The notes: generated by a model not told the origin, from the sequence alone. A DNA stretch of 64,000 nt from DASSUC01 sp035649895 (GCA_035649895.1 DASRIS010000181.1:5893-69892), one strand, 5' to 3'. Positions 1-9,972 are shown, counted from the first letter of the stretch. Translations and numbers: made by a program.

Positions 1-1
1 C

Positions 2-538
2 GTCGACCCGGCGTCCTTGCGCAACGGCCTGCCGGACGACTTCACGCTCGCCGGGCAGACGGTGCACGTGCGCACCCCCTTGGACAACGGCACCCTCCTG
101 CTCCTCGGCCTGCTCCTGGTGGTCTCCGCCTTCAGCGTCCAGCGCTGGCGGCGCTGGCCGGTCGCTGAGCCGGGGCTGGAGACCGAGCCGGACACCGAGG
201 TGCTGCCGGGACCGTCGGGCGAGTCGACCGACCCGGACACCGAGCCGCTGACCGTCCCACCGGACAGCTCACCATGGCGCCCGTCCACGCCGGCCCCGTC
301 CGCCTCGACACCGTCCGCCTCGGCACCGCGCACAGCCGATGACGAGGTGGCGACGACGCCATGGCACCTGTCCACGGCGGAGCCGACCGAGCGCCTCTCC
401 CCGGCCCCGTCAGCGCCGACCGCCCCGGCCCCGTCCGCTGCGCCGCCGTCCTGGCCGCCCCGGGAGCCGACCGGGCGCGCATCGACCGCCGACTCCCCCT
501 GGGCCGGGCCGCCGGCCCGGCGCGACGACACCGGCTGA
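2..538 (+). CDS. C-terminal part of a membrane-anchored protein (5' end outside window)
   Basis: The open frame enters from the left edge, so the true start lies outside the window; the stop is TGA at 536-538. The visible part is a short hydrophilic stretch, one strongly hydrophobic segment of about 20 residues (LLLLGLLLVV core) followed by the basic stop-transfer cluster RWRRW, then a cytoplasmic-type tail of about 110 residues made almost only of Pro, Ala, Ser, Thr and Glu. This is the layout of the end of a type I anchored envelope protein. I do not recognise the family because the defining N-terminal domain is missing. Frame choice rests on codon position GC bias. Confidence 0.6.
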   Translation, partial: VDPASLRNGLPDDFTLAGQTVHVRTPLDNGTLLLLGLLLVVSAFSVQRWRRWPVAEPGLETEPDTEVLPGPSGESTDPDTEPLTVPPDSSPWRPSTPAPSASTPSASAPRTADDEVATTPWHLSTAEPTERLSPAPSAPTAPAPSAAPPSWPPREPTGRASTADSPWAGPPARRDDTG

Positions 539-709
539 CCCACCCGTCACCCACCCCCGCCCGCTCCCGGCGCCCGAGGCTTACGGCGACGCCGCCGTAC
601 GACGACGACCGAGGGCACCCGAGGTCAGGGCGCGCTGGAGGCGCCATACGAGGTCAGGGCGCACCGGAAGCGGAGCGGGGTCTTGAGGGTACGAGGTACC
701 GTCCGGTAT

Positions 710-1381
710 ATGCGCCACTTCGGCAGCGTCCTGCTCTCCCTCGTGCTGGCCCCGTTGATCTGGCTGAGTGCTGGCGTCGGCGCCAGCAAGCTCGCGGAAG
801 GGTTGGCAGACGACCCGGACCGCCGTTCCGCCTTTGTCGGCTTGGTCGCCATCGGCGTCGGCGGCCTACTCTACAGCCTGCTGGTGCTCTCCCGGCTGTC
901 GCCTCTCGGCCCGGTGCTCGTCGGGCTCGCGTTCGGCGGGGCCACGGTGTGGGCGGTGGTCGCCGCGAACTCGTTCCGCGACATGGTGCCCGAGGACTTC
1001 CTCGGCGTGTCGGGTGCCGGGCGGCTGCCCGCCTCCGGCTACGCGGCGCTGCTGGCCGTGCCGCTGCTCGCCACGATCTTCAGCGCCCGCCGCTGGCGGC
1101 GCTACGACTACGAGCCGGACGAGGCGAGCCAGCAGACCGGGTACGGCGGCGCGTCGCTGAGCGAGACCCGACGGACCAGCAGCTACGGCGGGGACTACGA
1201 CCCCTACGGCTACGGCTCGTCCAGCTACGGTTCCTCCAGCTACGGCGGGTACGACTCGCCGGGCTACGACTCCTACGGGTCGTCGCGGCACGGCTCGTCG
1301 TACTCGCCGGCCAGCCCGCCCCTGTCCACGTACCGCCGGGGCGACGACCCGGACGACACCCAGACGATGCCCGGCCGGTGA
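710..1381 (+). CDS. Four-helix membrane protein with Tyr/Gly/Ser-rich tail
   Basis: A predicted 223-residue integral membrane protein. Four hydrophobic segments lie roughly at residues 5-25, 40-58, 63-82 and 105-122, and the last ends at the basic motif RRWRRYDYEPDE. The remaining 100 residues are a low-complexity tail with repeated YGSS and SYGGYD units, typical of the disordered tails of actinobacterial envelope proteins. The ATG at 710 is chosen because it begins directly at the first helix; an in-frame TTG at 683 is possible and neither has a good ribosome binding site. The gene lies 171 bp after the first gene and converges with the acyl-CoA dehydrogenase. Function unknown. Confidence 0.7.
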   Translation: MRHFGSVLLSLVLAPLIWLSAGVGASKLAEGLADDPDRRSAFVGLVAIGVGGLLYSLLVLSRLSPLGPVLVGLAFGGATVWAVVAANSFRDMVPEDFLGVSGAGRLPASGYAALLAVPLLATIFSARRWRRYDYEPDEASQQTGYGGASLSETRRTSSYGGDYDPYGYGSSSYGSSSYGGYDSPGYDSYGSSRHGSSYSPASPPLSTYRRGDDPDDTQTMPGR

Positions 1382-1500
1382 CATACCCCGGCCGGTGGGA
1401 CCTGCCGGCGGCACCCCCGCCGGTGGCACCCCCGCCGGTAGCGCCGCGGCCGGTGTGGCGCTGCGACGGGACAGCACCGGAGAGACGGGCGGCGCGAGGG

Positions 1501-2658
1501 TCAGCCGCGCAGCAGCTGGCGTGCCATCACGACCCGCTGCACCTGGTTCGTACCCTCGTAGATCTGGGTGATCTTGGCGTCCCGCATCATCCGCTCGAGC
1601 GGGAGGTCCTTGGTGCATCCGTAGCCGCCCAGCAGCTGCACGGCGTCCGTGGTGATCTCCATGGCGGCGTCGGAGGCGAAGCACTTCGCCGCGGCACCGA
1701 AGAAGGTCAGGTCCGCGTCGTCCCGCTCGGACTTGGCCGCCGCCACGTAGGTGAGCTGCCGCGCCGCCTCCAGCTTCATGCCCATGTCGGCGAGCATGAA
1801 CTGGACGCCCTGGAAGTCGGCGACCGGCCGGCCGAACTGGTGGCGCTCCTGCACGTAGCGCTTTGCCAGGTCCAGCGCCCCTTGCGCGATGCCGACCGCC
1901 TGCGCGGCGATGGTGACCCGGGTGTGGTCGAGCGTGCGCAGCGCCAGCCGGAACCCCTCGCCGAGCTGGCCGACCAGCCGGTCGGCCGGGATGCGTACGT
2001 CGTCGAAGTAGACCTCGCGGGTGGGTGAGGCCTTGATGCCGAGCTTGCGCTCGAGCGCACCGAAGCTGACCCCGGGGTCGGACCGCTCGACCACGAAGGC
2101 GGAGATGCCCCGCGTGCCCGCGGCGGGGTCGGTGACGGCGAAGACCGTGTAGAGGTCGGCGGCTCCGGCGTTGGTGATCCACCGCTTGACCCCGTTGAGG
2201 ACGAAGTGGTCGCCGTCGGTCCGGGCACGGGTGGTCATCGCCGCCGCGTCGCTGCCCGCCTCCGGCTCGGACAGGCAGTACGAGAACAGGCTCTCCCCCC
2301 GGGCGACCTGCGGCAGGTAGCGGCGCCTCACCTCGGCCGAGCCGGCGAGCAGCAGCGGTAGCGACCCGAGCTTGTTGACCGCCGGGATCAGGGAGGAGGA
2401 TGCGCACGCCCGGGCCACCTCCTCGATCACGATCGCGGTGGCGAGCGCGTCCGCGCCGACGCCGCCGTACTCGGTCGGGATATGCGGGGCGTGGAGCTCT
2501 GACGCGCGGAGCACGTCGTACGACGCCTGCGGGAACCGCCCTGTTTCGTCCGCTTCTGCGGCATTAGGCGCGACCTTGCCCTCGCACACGGCCCGAACCG
2601 TCTCGCGGAGCACCTCGTGCCGCTCGGGCAGGCGGTACGCCTCGAAACCTCTCGCCAT
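1501..2658 (-). CDS. Acyl-CoA dehydrogenase
   Basis: A 385-residue FAD-dependent acyl-CoA dehydrogenase of usual family length, which oxidises an acyl-CoA to the 2,3-enoyl-CoA and passes electrons to ETF. It has the N-terminal helical domain, the middle beta domain with the signature around YCLSEPEAGSDAAA, and the C-terminal helical domain. The C-terminus carries QIYEGTNQVQR, where the Glu of YEGT is the expected catalytic base of the short-chain and medium-chain subgroups. The ATG at 2658 is preceded by GGAG at good spacing, which excludes the longer reading that starts 25 codons upstream. It is monocistronic and divergent from the UDP-glucose dehydrogenase gene. Substrate chain length cannot be read from sequence. 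Confidence 0.92.
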   Translation of the reverse strand: MARGFEAYRLPERHEVLRETVRAVCEGKVAPNAAEADETGRFPQASYDVLRASELHAPHIPTEYGGVGADALATAIVIEEVARACASSSLIPAVNKLGSLPLLLAGSAEVRRRYLPQVARGESLFSYCLSEPEAGSDAAAMTTRARTDGDHFVLNGVKRWITNAGAADLYTVFAVTDPAAGTRGISAFVVERSDPGVSFGALERKLGIKASPTREVYFDDVRIPADRLVGQLGEGFRLALRTLDHTRVTIAAQAVGIAQGALDLAKRYVQERHQFGRPVADFQGVQFMLADMGMKLEAARQLTYVAAAKSERDDADLTFFGAAAKCFASDAAMEITTDAVQLLGGYGCTKDLPLERMMRDAKITQIYEGTNQVQRVVMARQLLRG

Positions 2659-2947
2659 CGCGCATCTCCAGTCTGCGGCCGGCCCTAAAGCCACTCTTGC
2701 GCCATCCTGCCACTCCGCCACGCCCGTCCCCACCTGCGGATCTTCCAGGCCATGGGTAGTACGCCACAGTGACCGGCACCTTGCGCACGGGCGTAGGCTG
2801 ACCGACTATCGTCGCGGTGGTTGCCCCGGCACGTGTGCGCCGGCCGGGTGGGGGTAACAGCGATTAGAGTCCATCGACCGTCATATCGCTGGTGATGGTC
2901 CACAGCGGCGCGGCATAGCGGCGCGAAGTGCGAGCGGAGAACACGCA

Positions 2948-4384
2948 GTGACGATTCCGTACCCAAGCATCCAGACCTTGCCACCCCTCGGTGCGGTGTC
3001 CCCACCGTCCGGGGCCCAGCGCCCCCGGCTCACCTTCATCGGCACCGGCTACCTGGGCGCCACGTACGCGGTCTGCTTCGCCGAGCTGGGCTACGAGGTG
3101 CTCGGCGTCGACGTTGACGGCCCGAAGATCGACAAGCTCGCCGCCGGCACGCTGCCGTTCCACGAGCCCGGCCTGGACGAGCTGCTGCACAAGAACCTCG
3201 GCACGGGGCGGCTGCACTTCACCACCGACTACGCCGAGGCGGCGGCCTTCGGCGACGTGCACTTCATCTGCGTCGGCACCCCGCAGCGGGCCGACGGCAT
3301 GGCGGCCGACCTGTCCTACGTCGAGTCGGCGGTCGCCGCGCTGGCTCCGCACCTGACCCGCAAGGCCCTCATCGTCGGCAAGTCCACCGTGCCGGTCGGC
3401 ACCGCCGAGTGGGTCGAGCAGCTCGTGCACAAGTACGCTGCCGGACTGGCGGACGTCGAGGTCGCCTGGAGCCCGGAGTTCCTGCAGGAGGGCTACGCGG
3501 TGGAGGACGTGCTGCGCCCCAACCGGGTGATCTTCGGAGTCAAGACGGAGTGGGCCCGCGACATGCTCTACTCCGTCCACAAGGGAGTGTTCGACCTGGC
3601 CGCCACCGAGGACCGGGAGGTCCCCGTGGTGATCACCGACTTCGCCACCGCGGAGCTGGTCAAGGTCGCCGCCAACTCGTTCCTCGCCACCAAGATCTCC
3701 TTTATCAACGCCATGGCCGAGGTCTGCGAGGCCACCGGCGCCGACGTGACGCTGCTGGCCAAGGCGATCGGGTACGACTCGCGGATCGGCAACAAGTTCC
3801 TCCGCGCCGGAGTCGGGTTCGGTGGCGGCTGCCTGCCCAAGGACATCCGGGCGTTCCAGGCCCGGGCGCAGGAGCTCGGCGTCGGCGAGGCGCTGCGGTT
3901 CCTGCACGAGGTCGACCTGATCAACCAGCGACGCCGGCAGCGGGTGGTGCAGCTCGCCACCGAGCTGCTCGGCCGGGCGTACGGGCCGAACGGTCCGGAC
4001 CTGCAAGGCGTCAAGGTGACCGTGCTCGGCGCCACGTTCAAGCCCAACTCCGACGACGTGCGGGACTCCCCGGCGCTGTCCGTGGTACGCCGGCTGGTCC
4101 GGACCGGGGCGCAGGTCACCGTGTACGACCCGGAGGGCATCGAGAACGCCTGCCGGGACGTGCCCCAGGCGACGTACGCCAAGACGCTCAACGACGCGGT
4201 CGCCGGCGCGGACCTGGTCTGCGTGCTCACCGAGTGGGAGGAGTTCCGCAACGCCGACCCGCAGGCGCTCGGCGCCCTGGTCGCGGGCAGGCGCGTCATC
4301 GACGGGCGGAACTGCCTGGACTCCGCGGTCTGGGTCCGCGCCGGTTGGGAGTACCGGGGCATGGGGCGGCCCGTGGTCCGCTGA
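2948..4384 (+). CDS. ugd: UDP-glucose/GDP-mannose 6-dehydrogenase family protein
   Basis: A 478-residue NAD-dependent nucleotide-sugar dehydrogenase, most likely converting UDP-glucose to UDP-glucuronate for envelope polysaccharides. The Rossmann motif GTGYLG is at residues 32-37, the linker motif KSTVPVGTAEW follows, and the catalytic thiolate is Cys295 in GFGGGCLPKDI. The C-terminal domain has the typical GATFKPNSDDVRDSP block. A Pro-rich extension of about 25 residues precedes the nucleotide fold, longer than usual. The GTG start at 2948 has CGGAG upstream. The gene stands alone and is followed by a strong hairpin terminator. UDP-glucose is the default substrate; GDP-mannose cannot be excluded. 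Confidence 0.93.
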   Translation: MTIPYPSIQTLPPLGAVSPPSGAQRPRLTFIGTGYLGATYAVCFAELGYEVLGVDVDGPKIDKLAAGTLPFHEPGLDELLHKNLGTGRLHFTTDYAEAAAFGDVHFICVGTPQRADGMAADLSYVESAVAALAPHLTRKALIVGKSTVPVGTAEWVEQLVHKYAAGLADVEVAWSPEFLQEGYAVEDVLRPNRVIFGVKTEWARDMLYSVHKGVFDLAATEDREVPVVITDFATAELVKVAANSFLATKISFINAMAEVCEATGADVTLLAKAIGYDSRIGNKFLRAGVGFGGGCLPKDIRAFQARAQELGVGEALRFLHEVDLINQRRRQRVVQLATELLGRAYGPNGPDLQGVKVTVLGATFKPNSDDVRDSPALSVVRRLVRTGAQVTVYDPEGIENACRDVPQATYAKTLNDAVAGADLVCVLTEWEEFRNADPQALGALVAGRRVIDGRNCLDSAVWVRAGWEYRGMGRPVVR

Positions 4385-4454
4385 GCCCACCGTCCGGCCG
4401 GACAGCTGCCGCCCGGCCGGACAGCTGCCGTTCGTGTACACCAAAACGTGACCG

Positions 4455-4488
4455 TGGCGGTCACCGGGTCAGGGCCCGGTGACCGCCA
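4455..4488 (+). terminator. Intrinsic terminator after ugd
   Basis: The two 14-base arms at 4455-4468 and 4475-4488 are perfectly complementary (TGGCGGTCACCGGG against its reverse complement), with a 6-base loop, followed by GGCTTTATGTT. This is a very stable GC-rich stem with a short T-rich trailer. It lies 70 bp after the ugd stop and 100 bp before the next start, so it separates the two transcription units. Confidence 0.85.
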
Positions 4489-4590
4489 GGCTTTATGTTG
4501 GGCTGGCCAAGAGCAGGTCGACTAGGCATGCTCGAGGTAAGACCGTATATACCACCGGCGTATACCGATCCTCCGGAAGGTGGCACGCGC

Positions 4591-7500
4591 ATGTACCAGT
4601 GCACGCGCTGCAACAGCCCGGCCGATCCGATCGCCGGCTGCCCGACCTGCGGCGCCCCACCGCCGCCGCTCGCCGTGGAGATCGACCGGCTGAACCGCGA
4701 GATCGCCGAGATGAGCTCGCGGGACCTGGCGATCCAGCGCGAGCGGGCCGGCCTGTCCAGCAAGATGCAGGCCGCCCTGCACCAGCGCAACCTGCTCATG
4801 GGTGCGCAGTCCGAGCGGCTGCGCCGGACGCCGAAGCAGCGCAGCGCCGCCCGGCGGGTCGGGTCGCTGCTGCCCGCCAACGTCCGCCCCAGGCTGCGCG
4901 GTGGCCGGACCCGCCAGGCCGAGCCGGACTCGGACGAGAGCGGGCGCGGCACGGCACCGGACACGACCACCGAGGCCGGCCCGGGCGTCGACACGTCCAC
5001 CGCGACCCGCCCCGGCACCGCCAGGTCAGGCGGGGCACGGCCCGGCTCCACGCCGGGCGCCGGCTCGCCGCCGGGGACCGGGCGGGCCACCGGTACGGCT
5101 GGCGGCGGTGGCCAGCGCGCCGCGGCAGCGGGCGGGCGGCCGCGCGCCGCCCCGACCCGGACCATGCCGTCCGGCCCGGTCCTGGACGACCTGGCCGCCG
5201 AGCCGCTCGACGCGGACGAGACCGGCCTGCGGCCCGAGGCCTCGTCCCGGTCCGTGCAGAACGTCCTGCTCGGGCTCGGCGCGCTGCTGCTCGGGGTGGC
5301 GGCGGCGGTGTTCATCGCGGTGGCCACCAGCGTGCTGGAGCCGGTCAGCCGGGCGGCCATCCTCGCCGTCGCTACCGGGCTCATCCTGCTCGTCCCGCCG
5401 GTGCTGGCCCGGCGCGCGCTGACCTCGACGGCGGAGACCGTCTGCATGGTCGGTCTCGCGCTGCTCCCGCTGACCGGGTACGCAGTCTGGGAGATCGATC
5501 CCTTGCGGACCGGTGTCGGGCTGCCGGGGCCGGTGTTCGCGGCGTTGGTGCTCGGCGCCACCAGTGCGGTCGCTGCGGGCTACCGGGCCGTGGCCGGCCT
5601 CGTCACGCCCACCTTCGTCGCGGTGCTCGCCGCGCAGCCGGTGCTGCCCTTGCTGGCCTACCCGTGGATCCGGGGTGCGGCAGGGTGGGCGCTGGTCCTG
5701 GCCGGTGTGGCAGCGCTCGACGTGGCGCTGGCCCGGGTGCTCGCCCGCGAGGAACCCTCGGCTTCAGGGCTGCGCGAGCTCATCTGGGTGCTGCACGGGC
5801 TGGCGGTCGGTGCCGCCCTCGTCTACGCGATGGTCGCCCTGGTCACCGCCGGTGGGCTGGCTGCGGTCACGCGGGCCGGCGCCGTCCTGGTGATCGCGGC
5901 CGCCGTCGGCCTGGCCGGCGCGCTGTCCCTGCGCCGGCGCCCGCTGCCGGACGTGGCCGCGGGGATCATGGTGCTCGCCGTGCTGGGCTCTGCGGTGCGG
6001 GTGCTCGCGGCCGCCCTGCCGGGACGGTCGCTCGTGCTGTTCGCCGCCATCCTCGCGCTCATCGGGCTGGGCCTGCGCCTGCTGCCGCCAGCGGCCCGCC
6101 GCGGCCCGCAGCTGGCCGCGTCCATCGCGCTCGCGGTCCTCGGGCTCGTGGTGGCGGGGTTCGCCCTGCGGGCGACGATCGCGACACTGCGGGCCGCGCT
6201 GCCGGTCTGGGAGGCCGATGTCGCCGCCTACCCCGGCCGGCTCGCCGCTGCGGTAGGGCCGGGCGGCTGGCAGATCGCCACTGCCGCGGCGCTGCTCACG
6301 CTGGCCGCCGTGGTCGCCGTCCCGCCGGCCTTCCAGCGCGAGGCGACGGCCGCCGGCGCCGCGGTCGCGGTCCTCGCCGCGCCGGCCTCGTACGGGCTCA
6401 GCTGGAGCACCACGCCGTGGGTGCTCCTGGCCGGCGCGGTCGGCTTCGGCATCGTCGGGCTGGCCGCGCCCACCGAGCGCGCCGCCCGCGTGCTGGTCGG
6501 GGCGGCGCTGCTGGTCGGGCTGGCCGCGGCCACCGCCAGCCTGGCCCGCCCCGAGCTGACCGCCTGGGTGCTCATGGCGCTCGCGCTCGCCGGTGGGGTG
6601 ATCGGGCTCGCGCCGCACTGGGCGACCGGCGGCCCGCACGCCAATATCACCACGGACGCGGCGCTGGGCGGTGCCGCGGCCGCCCTGCCCGGAGCCGCGG
6701 CGACCTCGGTCGTGGTGACCGTGCCCTCCGTCGACGCCGTGCCGGTGCTCGCGGCAGCCTTCCTCGCCGTCTCGGTCTCGCTCGGCTACGCCGCCCTGAT
6801 CCAGGTGGCCCAGCGCCGCACCAACGTGCCGCTGGCTGCCGGTGGCAGCGTCGGGGCGGCCGCCGTCACGGTCGCCGCGTTCACCGGCGATGGTGCGGAG
6901 ATCGTCGATATCTTGGTAGCGCTGTCGCTGCTGGTCGGCGCGGCGCTGCTGTGGTTCGCGCCGTCGATCGACGCGAGCCAGCGGGCGGACCGGTGGATCG
7001 AAGGGCCGGATGTGGCCGCGGCGGCGGTCACCGCCGGCGCGATCGGCGCGCTTGCGCGCATCTCCGCGTCGGCAGCACCCGGCACCGGCCTGGCAACCAC
7101 CGCCGCGCTGGTCCTGATCGTGGCGATCGGGGTCCGGGCGATGCCCGAAAGGTGGCGGCCCGGGCCGGTGGTCGGCTGTGCCATCGCCGGCGCGGTCGTC
7201 GCGGTGATGGCGGGCACGGCCGCCGTGGTCGGAGGGCTACGGGTGCTCGTGGCGACCAGCCCGGTCTGGGCCGCCGACCTGTCGACCTGGGCGCAGACGG
7301 TCGAGCCGGGCCGGATGTACGGCTGGCAGACCCCGTACGCGCTGCTCCTGCTCGCGGCTGCGGCGGCGGTGGCGCTGCCCCCGCGCTCCCGCAACAGCGT
7401 GGTTCCGGCCACGATCGGCCTGGCCGTGGTCGCCGCCCCAGCGGCGCTGCAGCTGCCCTGGTGGAGCCCGATCCTGCTGGGCATGCTCGCCGCCGGCGGG

Positions 7501-9573
7501 TTCGGCCTGGCCGCCGTGGTCACCCGGTCCCACCGTGCCGGCATAGCGTGGGCCGGGGCCGCCGGGGCGATGGCTGGGTACGCCGTCGGCGCAAGCCTGG
7601 TCGGCCCGTGGGCCACCGCCGGAGCGCTGGTCGGGGTCGCGGCCGTCGCCGCGTTGATCGCAACCTCCGCCCGGGTCGCCGCGGCGGACCGGGCCGACCA
7701 CGCGGCCGCCACGCGCAGCCATCTCGAGCCCGTTGGCGGCGCCGCCGTGGCCGCGGCCCTGCTGGCCGGGCCGGCGGCGGTGGCCACCCTCGCGGCGGCC
7801 CTGGACCATCCGGCCACCACGGCCCTGCCCGCCGCGTTCGCCGCGACCGCCATCGGCCTGTCCCTGGTGGCGGCGGTGGCCCGCGGCTACCTGCCCTACG
7901 CCGCGGTGGGCACCGCCGCGGCCGCCACCGCGATCGCCATCGCCGCCGTCTTCACCGGCCAGCCCCTCGGCGTCTACGCGGCCGCCGCGGCCATGCTCGG
8001 GGTGATCGCCGAGATGCACCGCGCGGCTGTGACACCCCCGGACGGTCCCGCTCCCCGCCTGCGCGCCCGCTGGCGTTCGGTATGGCGCAGCGGGCAGGGC
8101 CGGCTCGTCGGCGACACCGGTCCCGCCCCGGGCGAGCCGGCCGGTGCAGGGCTGCTCACGCCCGGGCTGCTCGCCGCCGCCGGCATCCCGGCCCTGCTGG
8201 CCGTCGTCAGCATCGGCCCGGCGCTCACCGCCGCCCTGCTCGAGCCGTACCGCACGCTGCGGCACATCTGGCAGGGCCCGGGGGCGGCCGGCGTCGACTG
8301 GGCCGGCTACACCGTGGGCGACCGGAGCAGCACGCTGGCCGCGCTGGTGCTGACCATCGCCGCCGCACTGGCCGCGCTCGGCTTCGGGGACCGCAGCGAC
8401 CAGAGCCGCGACGAGCTGGCGGCCCAGGTGGTGCCGGTCCTCCTCCCCGGCGTGGCGATCACGCTGCTGATCGCGCCGTACAGCCTGCACCTGCCCTGGC
8501 CGGTCGGCACGGTCGCCGCGCTCACCGTCTTCGTGATCAGCATGCTCGGCGTGGCGCTCAGCCCACCGCCCCCACCCACCGAGGCCGCCCGCCCGGTCCG
8601 GGTCACGCGGTACCTGGTGGTGACGATCGGGCTGGCTGCCGGCGGTGCGGGCCTCGCCGGCAGCCTCGCCACCCGCTCGACCACCCTGGTCACCCTCGCC
8701 GGCGCCGTCGTGGTCGGGATAGTCGCGGCGCTGCGCGGCACCACGTCCACCGCCCGGGTGCTCGGCTGGGGTTTCGCCTCCGTATCGGCCCACTTCCTGG
8801 CGTACGTGACCGGCCTCGCGATGGGCCTGGCCCCGCACTGGTCCTCGTTCGGCGTGCTCGGTGTGTCCGCCATAGTGCTGGTCACCGCAGCCACCCTGCC
8901 GCAGCTGAGCCGGCCGGAGAACCGCGGCCAGGCGGCGGCCCTGGAGTGGAGCGGCTACATCGGCGCGCTGGTGTCCCTGGTGCTCGCCGCCGGGTCCGTC
9001 CCGCACCTGGCGGCGCTGCTCGCCGCCTGGGGCGCGGTGCTCGGTGTGGCGGCGGTCCGCCCAGGCCGCCCGGCTCCCCAGCGCCGCACCCTGCTCTGGG
9101 TGGCGGCCGCCTTCGAGCTGGTCGCGTGGTGGCTGCTGGCCCGCACCACCCAGATCGAGGTGCCGGAGGCCTACACCCTGCCGTTCGCGGCGCTCGCCCT
9201 GGTCGTCGGCGTGATCGAGCTGCGCCACCACCCCGAGCTCGGCAGCTGGGGAGCGTACGGGGTGGCGCTCATCGCCGCGTTCGGCCCATCCCTGGTGATC
9301 GTGCTGGTGACCGACTCCGGTCCGCTGCGCCGCACGGTGCTGCTCGTCGCCGCCGCGACCACGCTCGCCCTGGGGTCGCTGCGCCGCCAGCGCGCGCCGG
9401 TCGTCATCGGCGGTGTGGTGACCACCGTGGCTGCCGTGCACGAGCTGTTCCTGGCCAGCGTGTGGCTGGTGCTGATCCCGCTCGGCGTGCTGCTGCTCGC
9501 GCTCGGCGCCACCAACGAGAAGCGCCAGCGCGAGATGCAGCGCCTGCGCGGCGCGCTCAACCGGATGCGCTAG
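4591..9573 (+). CDS. Giant polytopic membrane protein, SCO7613-like, with N-terminal zinc ribbon
   Basis: A 1,660-residue protein. Residues 4-20 carry two Cys pairs (YQCTRC and CPTCG), a zinc-ribbon pattern, followed by a coiled-coil-like stretch (about 28-75), a Gly/Pro/Thr/Arg-rich linker to about 200, and then more than 40 hydrophobic segments to near the C-terminus, which ends in a charged helix. The membrane part contains three related units of about 345 residues. In each, a V/IW-centred extracellular-type segment (near residues 537, 890 and 1225) is followed by a helix containing LSWSTTPW, LPWWSP or LPWPVG. It resembles the actinobacterial proteins named after SCO7613; their role is unknown. 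The ATG at 4591 follows GGAAGGTGG. Confidence 0.85.
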   Translation: MYQCTRCNSPADPIAGCPTCGAPPPPLAVEIDRLNREIAEMSSRDLAIQRERAGLSSKMQAALHQRNLLMGAQSERLRRTPKQRSAARRVGSLLPANVRPRLRGGRTRQAEPDSDESGRGTAPDTTTEAGPGVDTSTATRPGTARSGGARPGSTPGAGSPPGTGRATGTAGGGGQRAAAAGGRPRAAPTRTMPSGPVLDDLAAEPLDADETGLRPEASSRSVQNVLLGLGALLLGVAAAVFIAVATSVLEPVSRAAILAVATGLILLVPPVLARRALTSTAETVCMVGLALLPLTGYAVWEIDPLRTGVGLPGPVFAALVLGATSAVAAGYRAVAGLVTPTFVAVLAAQPVLPLLAYPWIRGAAGWALVLAGVAALDVALARVLAREEPSASGLRELIWVLHGLAVGAALVYAMVALVTAGGLAAVTRAGAVLVIAAAVGLAGALSLRRRPLPDVAAGIMVLAVLGSAVRVLAAALPGRSLVLFAAILALIGLGLRLLPPAARRGPQLAASIALAVLGLVVAGFALRATIATLRAALPVWEADVAAYPGRLAAAVGPGGWQIATAAALLTLAAVVAVPPAFQREATAAGAAVAVLAAPASYGLSWSTTPWVLLAGAVGFGIVGLAAPTERAARVLVGAALLVGLAAATASLARPELTAWVLMALALAGGVIGLAPHWATGGPHANITTDAALGGAAAALPGAAATSVVVTVPSVDAVPVLAAAFLAVSVSLGYAALIQVAQRRTNVPLAAGGSVGAAAVTVAAFTGDGAEIVDILVALSLLVGAALLWFAPSIDASQRADRWIEGPDVAAAAVTAGAIGALARISASAAPGTGLATTAALVLIVAIGVRAMPERWRPGPVVGCAIAGAVVAVMAGTAAVVGGLRVLVATSPVWAADLSTWAQTVEPGRMYGWQTPYALLLLAAAAAVALPPRSRNSVVPATIGLAVVAAPAALQLPWWSPILLGMLAAGGFGLAAVVTRSHRAGIAWAGAAGAMAGYAVGASLVGPWATAGALVGVAAVAALIATSARVAAADRADHAAATRSHLEPVGGAAVAAALLAGPAAVATLAAALDHPATTALPAAFAATAIGLSLVAAVARGYLPYAAVGTAAAATAIAIAAVFTGQPLGVYAAAAAMLGVIAEMHRAAVTPPDGPAPRLRARWRSVWRSGQGRLVGDTGPAPGEPAGAGLLTPGLLAAAGIPALLAVVSIGPALTAALLEPYRTLRHIWQGPGAAGVDWAGYTVGDRSSTLAALVLTIAAALAALGFGDRSDQSRDELAAQVVPVLLPGVAITLLIAPYSLHLPWPVGTVAALTVFVISMLGVALSPPPPPTEAARPVRVTRYLVVTIGLAAGGAGLAGSLATRSTTLVTLAGAVVVGIVAALRGTTSTARVLGWGFASVSAHFLAYVTGLAMGLAPHWSSFGVLGVSAIVLVTAATLPQLSRPENRGQAAALEWSGYIGALVSLVLAAGSVPHLAALLAAWGAVLGVAAVRPGRPAPQRRTLLWVAAAFELVAWWLLARTTQIEVPEAYTLPFAALALVVGVIELRHHPELGSWGAYGVALIAAFGPSLVIVLVTDSGPLRRTVLLVAAATTLALGSLRRQRAPVVIGGVVTTVAAVHELFLASVWLVLIPLGVLLLALGATNEKRQREMQRLRGALNRMR

Positions 9574-9972
9574 AAGCGCCGGCCAGGCAGGGCGTCCGCA
9601 TGGAGATACTCCGGACGTGCAGATGGCGCGCAATGGCCGGACCTGGCTTCGCAGCCAGTCGCGTGCGGTCATGATCGCGGCGGCAACAGAAGCTGTCCAG
9701 CGCGGCTGCACGTTTCCCGACCCAGATCGCGATCTTGACACGGTGACGCCGATAGGCGCAGTGAGGAGCGCGACCCAGCCACGAGGAGCGCGGCTCAGCC
9801 ACTTGGTCGACGCCCTACGGTCCGCCTTCCCCACTGACCGCCCCGTCCGGCCGCTCCAGACCACGCCAACCGGTGAACGGGAGTCGGGCCCCAGGGAGAA
9901 GTTCGGGCCCCGGGAGTTCGGGCCCCAGGGAACCCCGGCCCCAGGGAACCCCGGGCCTCAGGGACCTGGGCC
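9574..9972. other. Gene-free spacer with palindrome and direct repeats
   Basis: The 399 bp between the giant membrane protein and purE hold no convincing gene. They contain a perfect 12-base palindrome AGATCGCGATCT at 9724-9735 followed by TGAC, and an imperfect 20 bp direct repeat at 9763-9782 and 9783-9802 (GAGGAGCGC core). A series of GGGCCCCAGGGA-like units, listed separately, runs into the purE gene. Long open frames here on both strands lack start signals and protein-like composition. Confidence 0.6.

Noticed and set aside
1408..1443. GGCACCCCCGCCGGT tandem copies before the acyl-CoA dehydrogenase end
   Set aside because: Only about two and a half 15 bp copies in a short convergent spacer; probably simple slippage without function.
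866..2407. 513-codon minus-strand frame overlapping the acyl-CoA dehydrogenase
   Set aside because: It is a frame-shifted shadow of the dehydrogenase with Arg/Gly/Ala-rich composition. The true gene shows complete family motifs.
4479..9674. 1,731-codon frame parallel to the giant membrane protein
   Set aside because: It has Arg-rich, unstructured composition and shares the DNA of the membrane protein in another frame. Only the 4591-9573 frame has hydrophobic periodicity.
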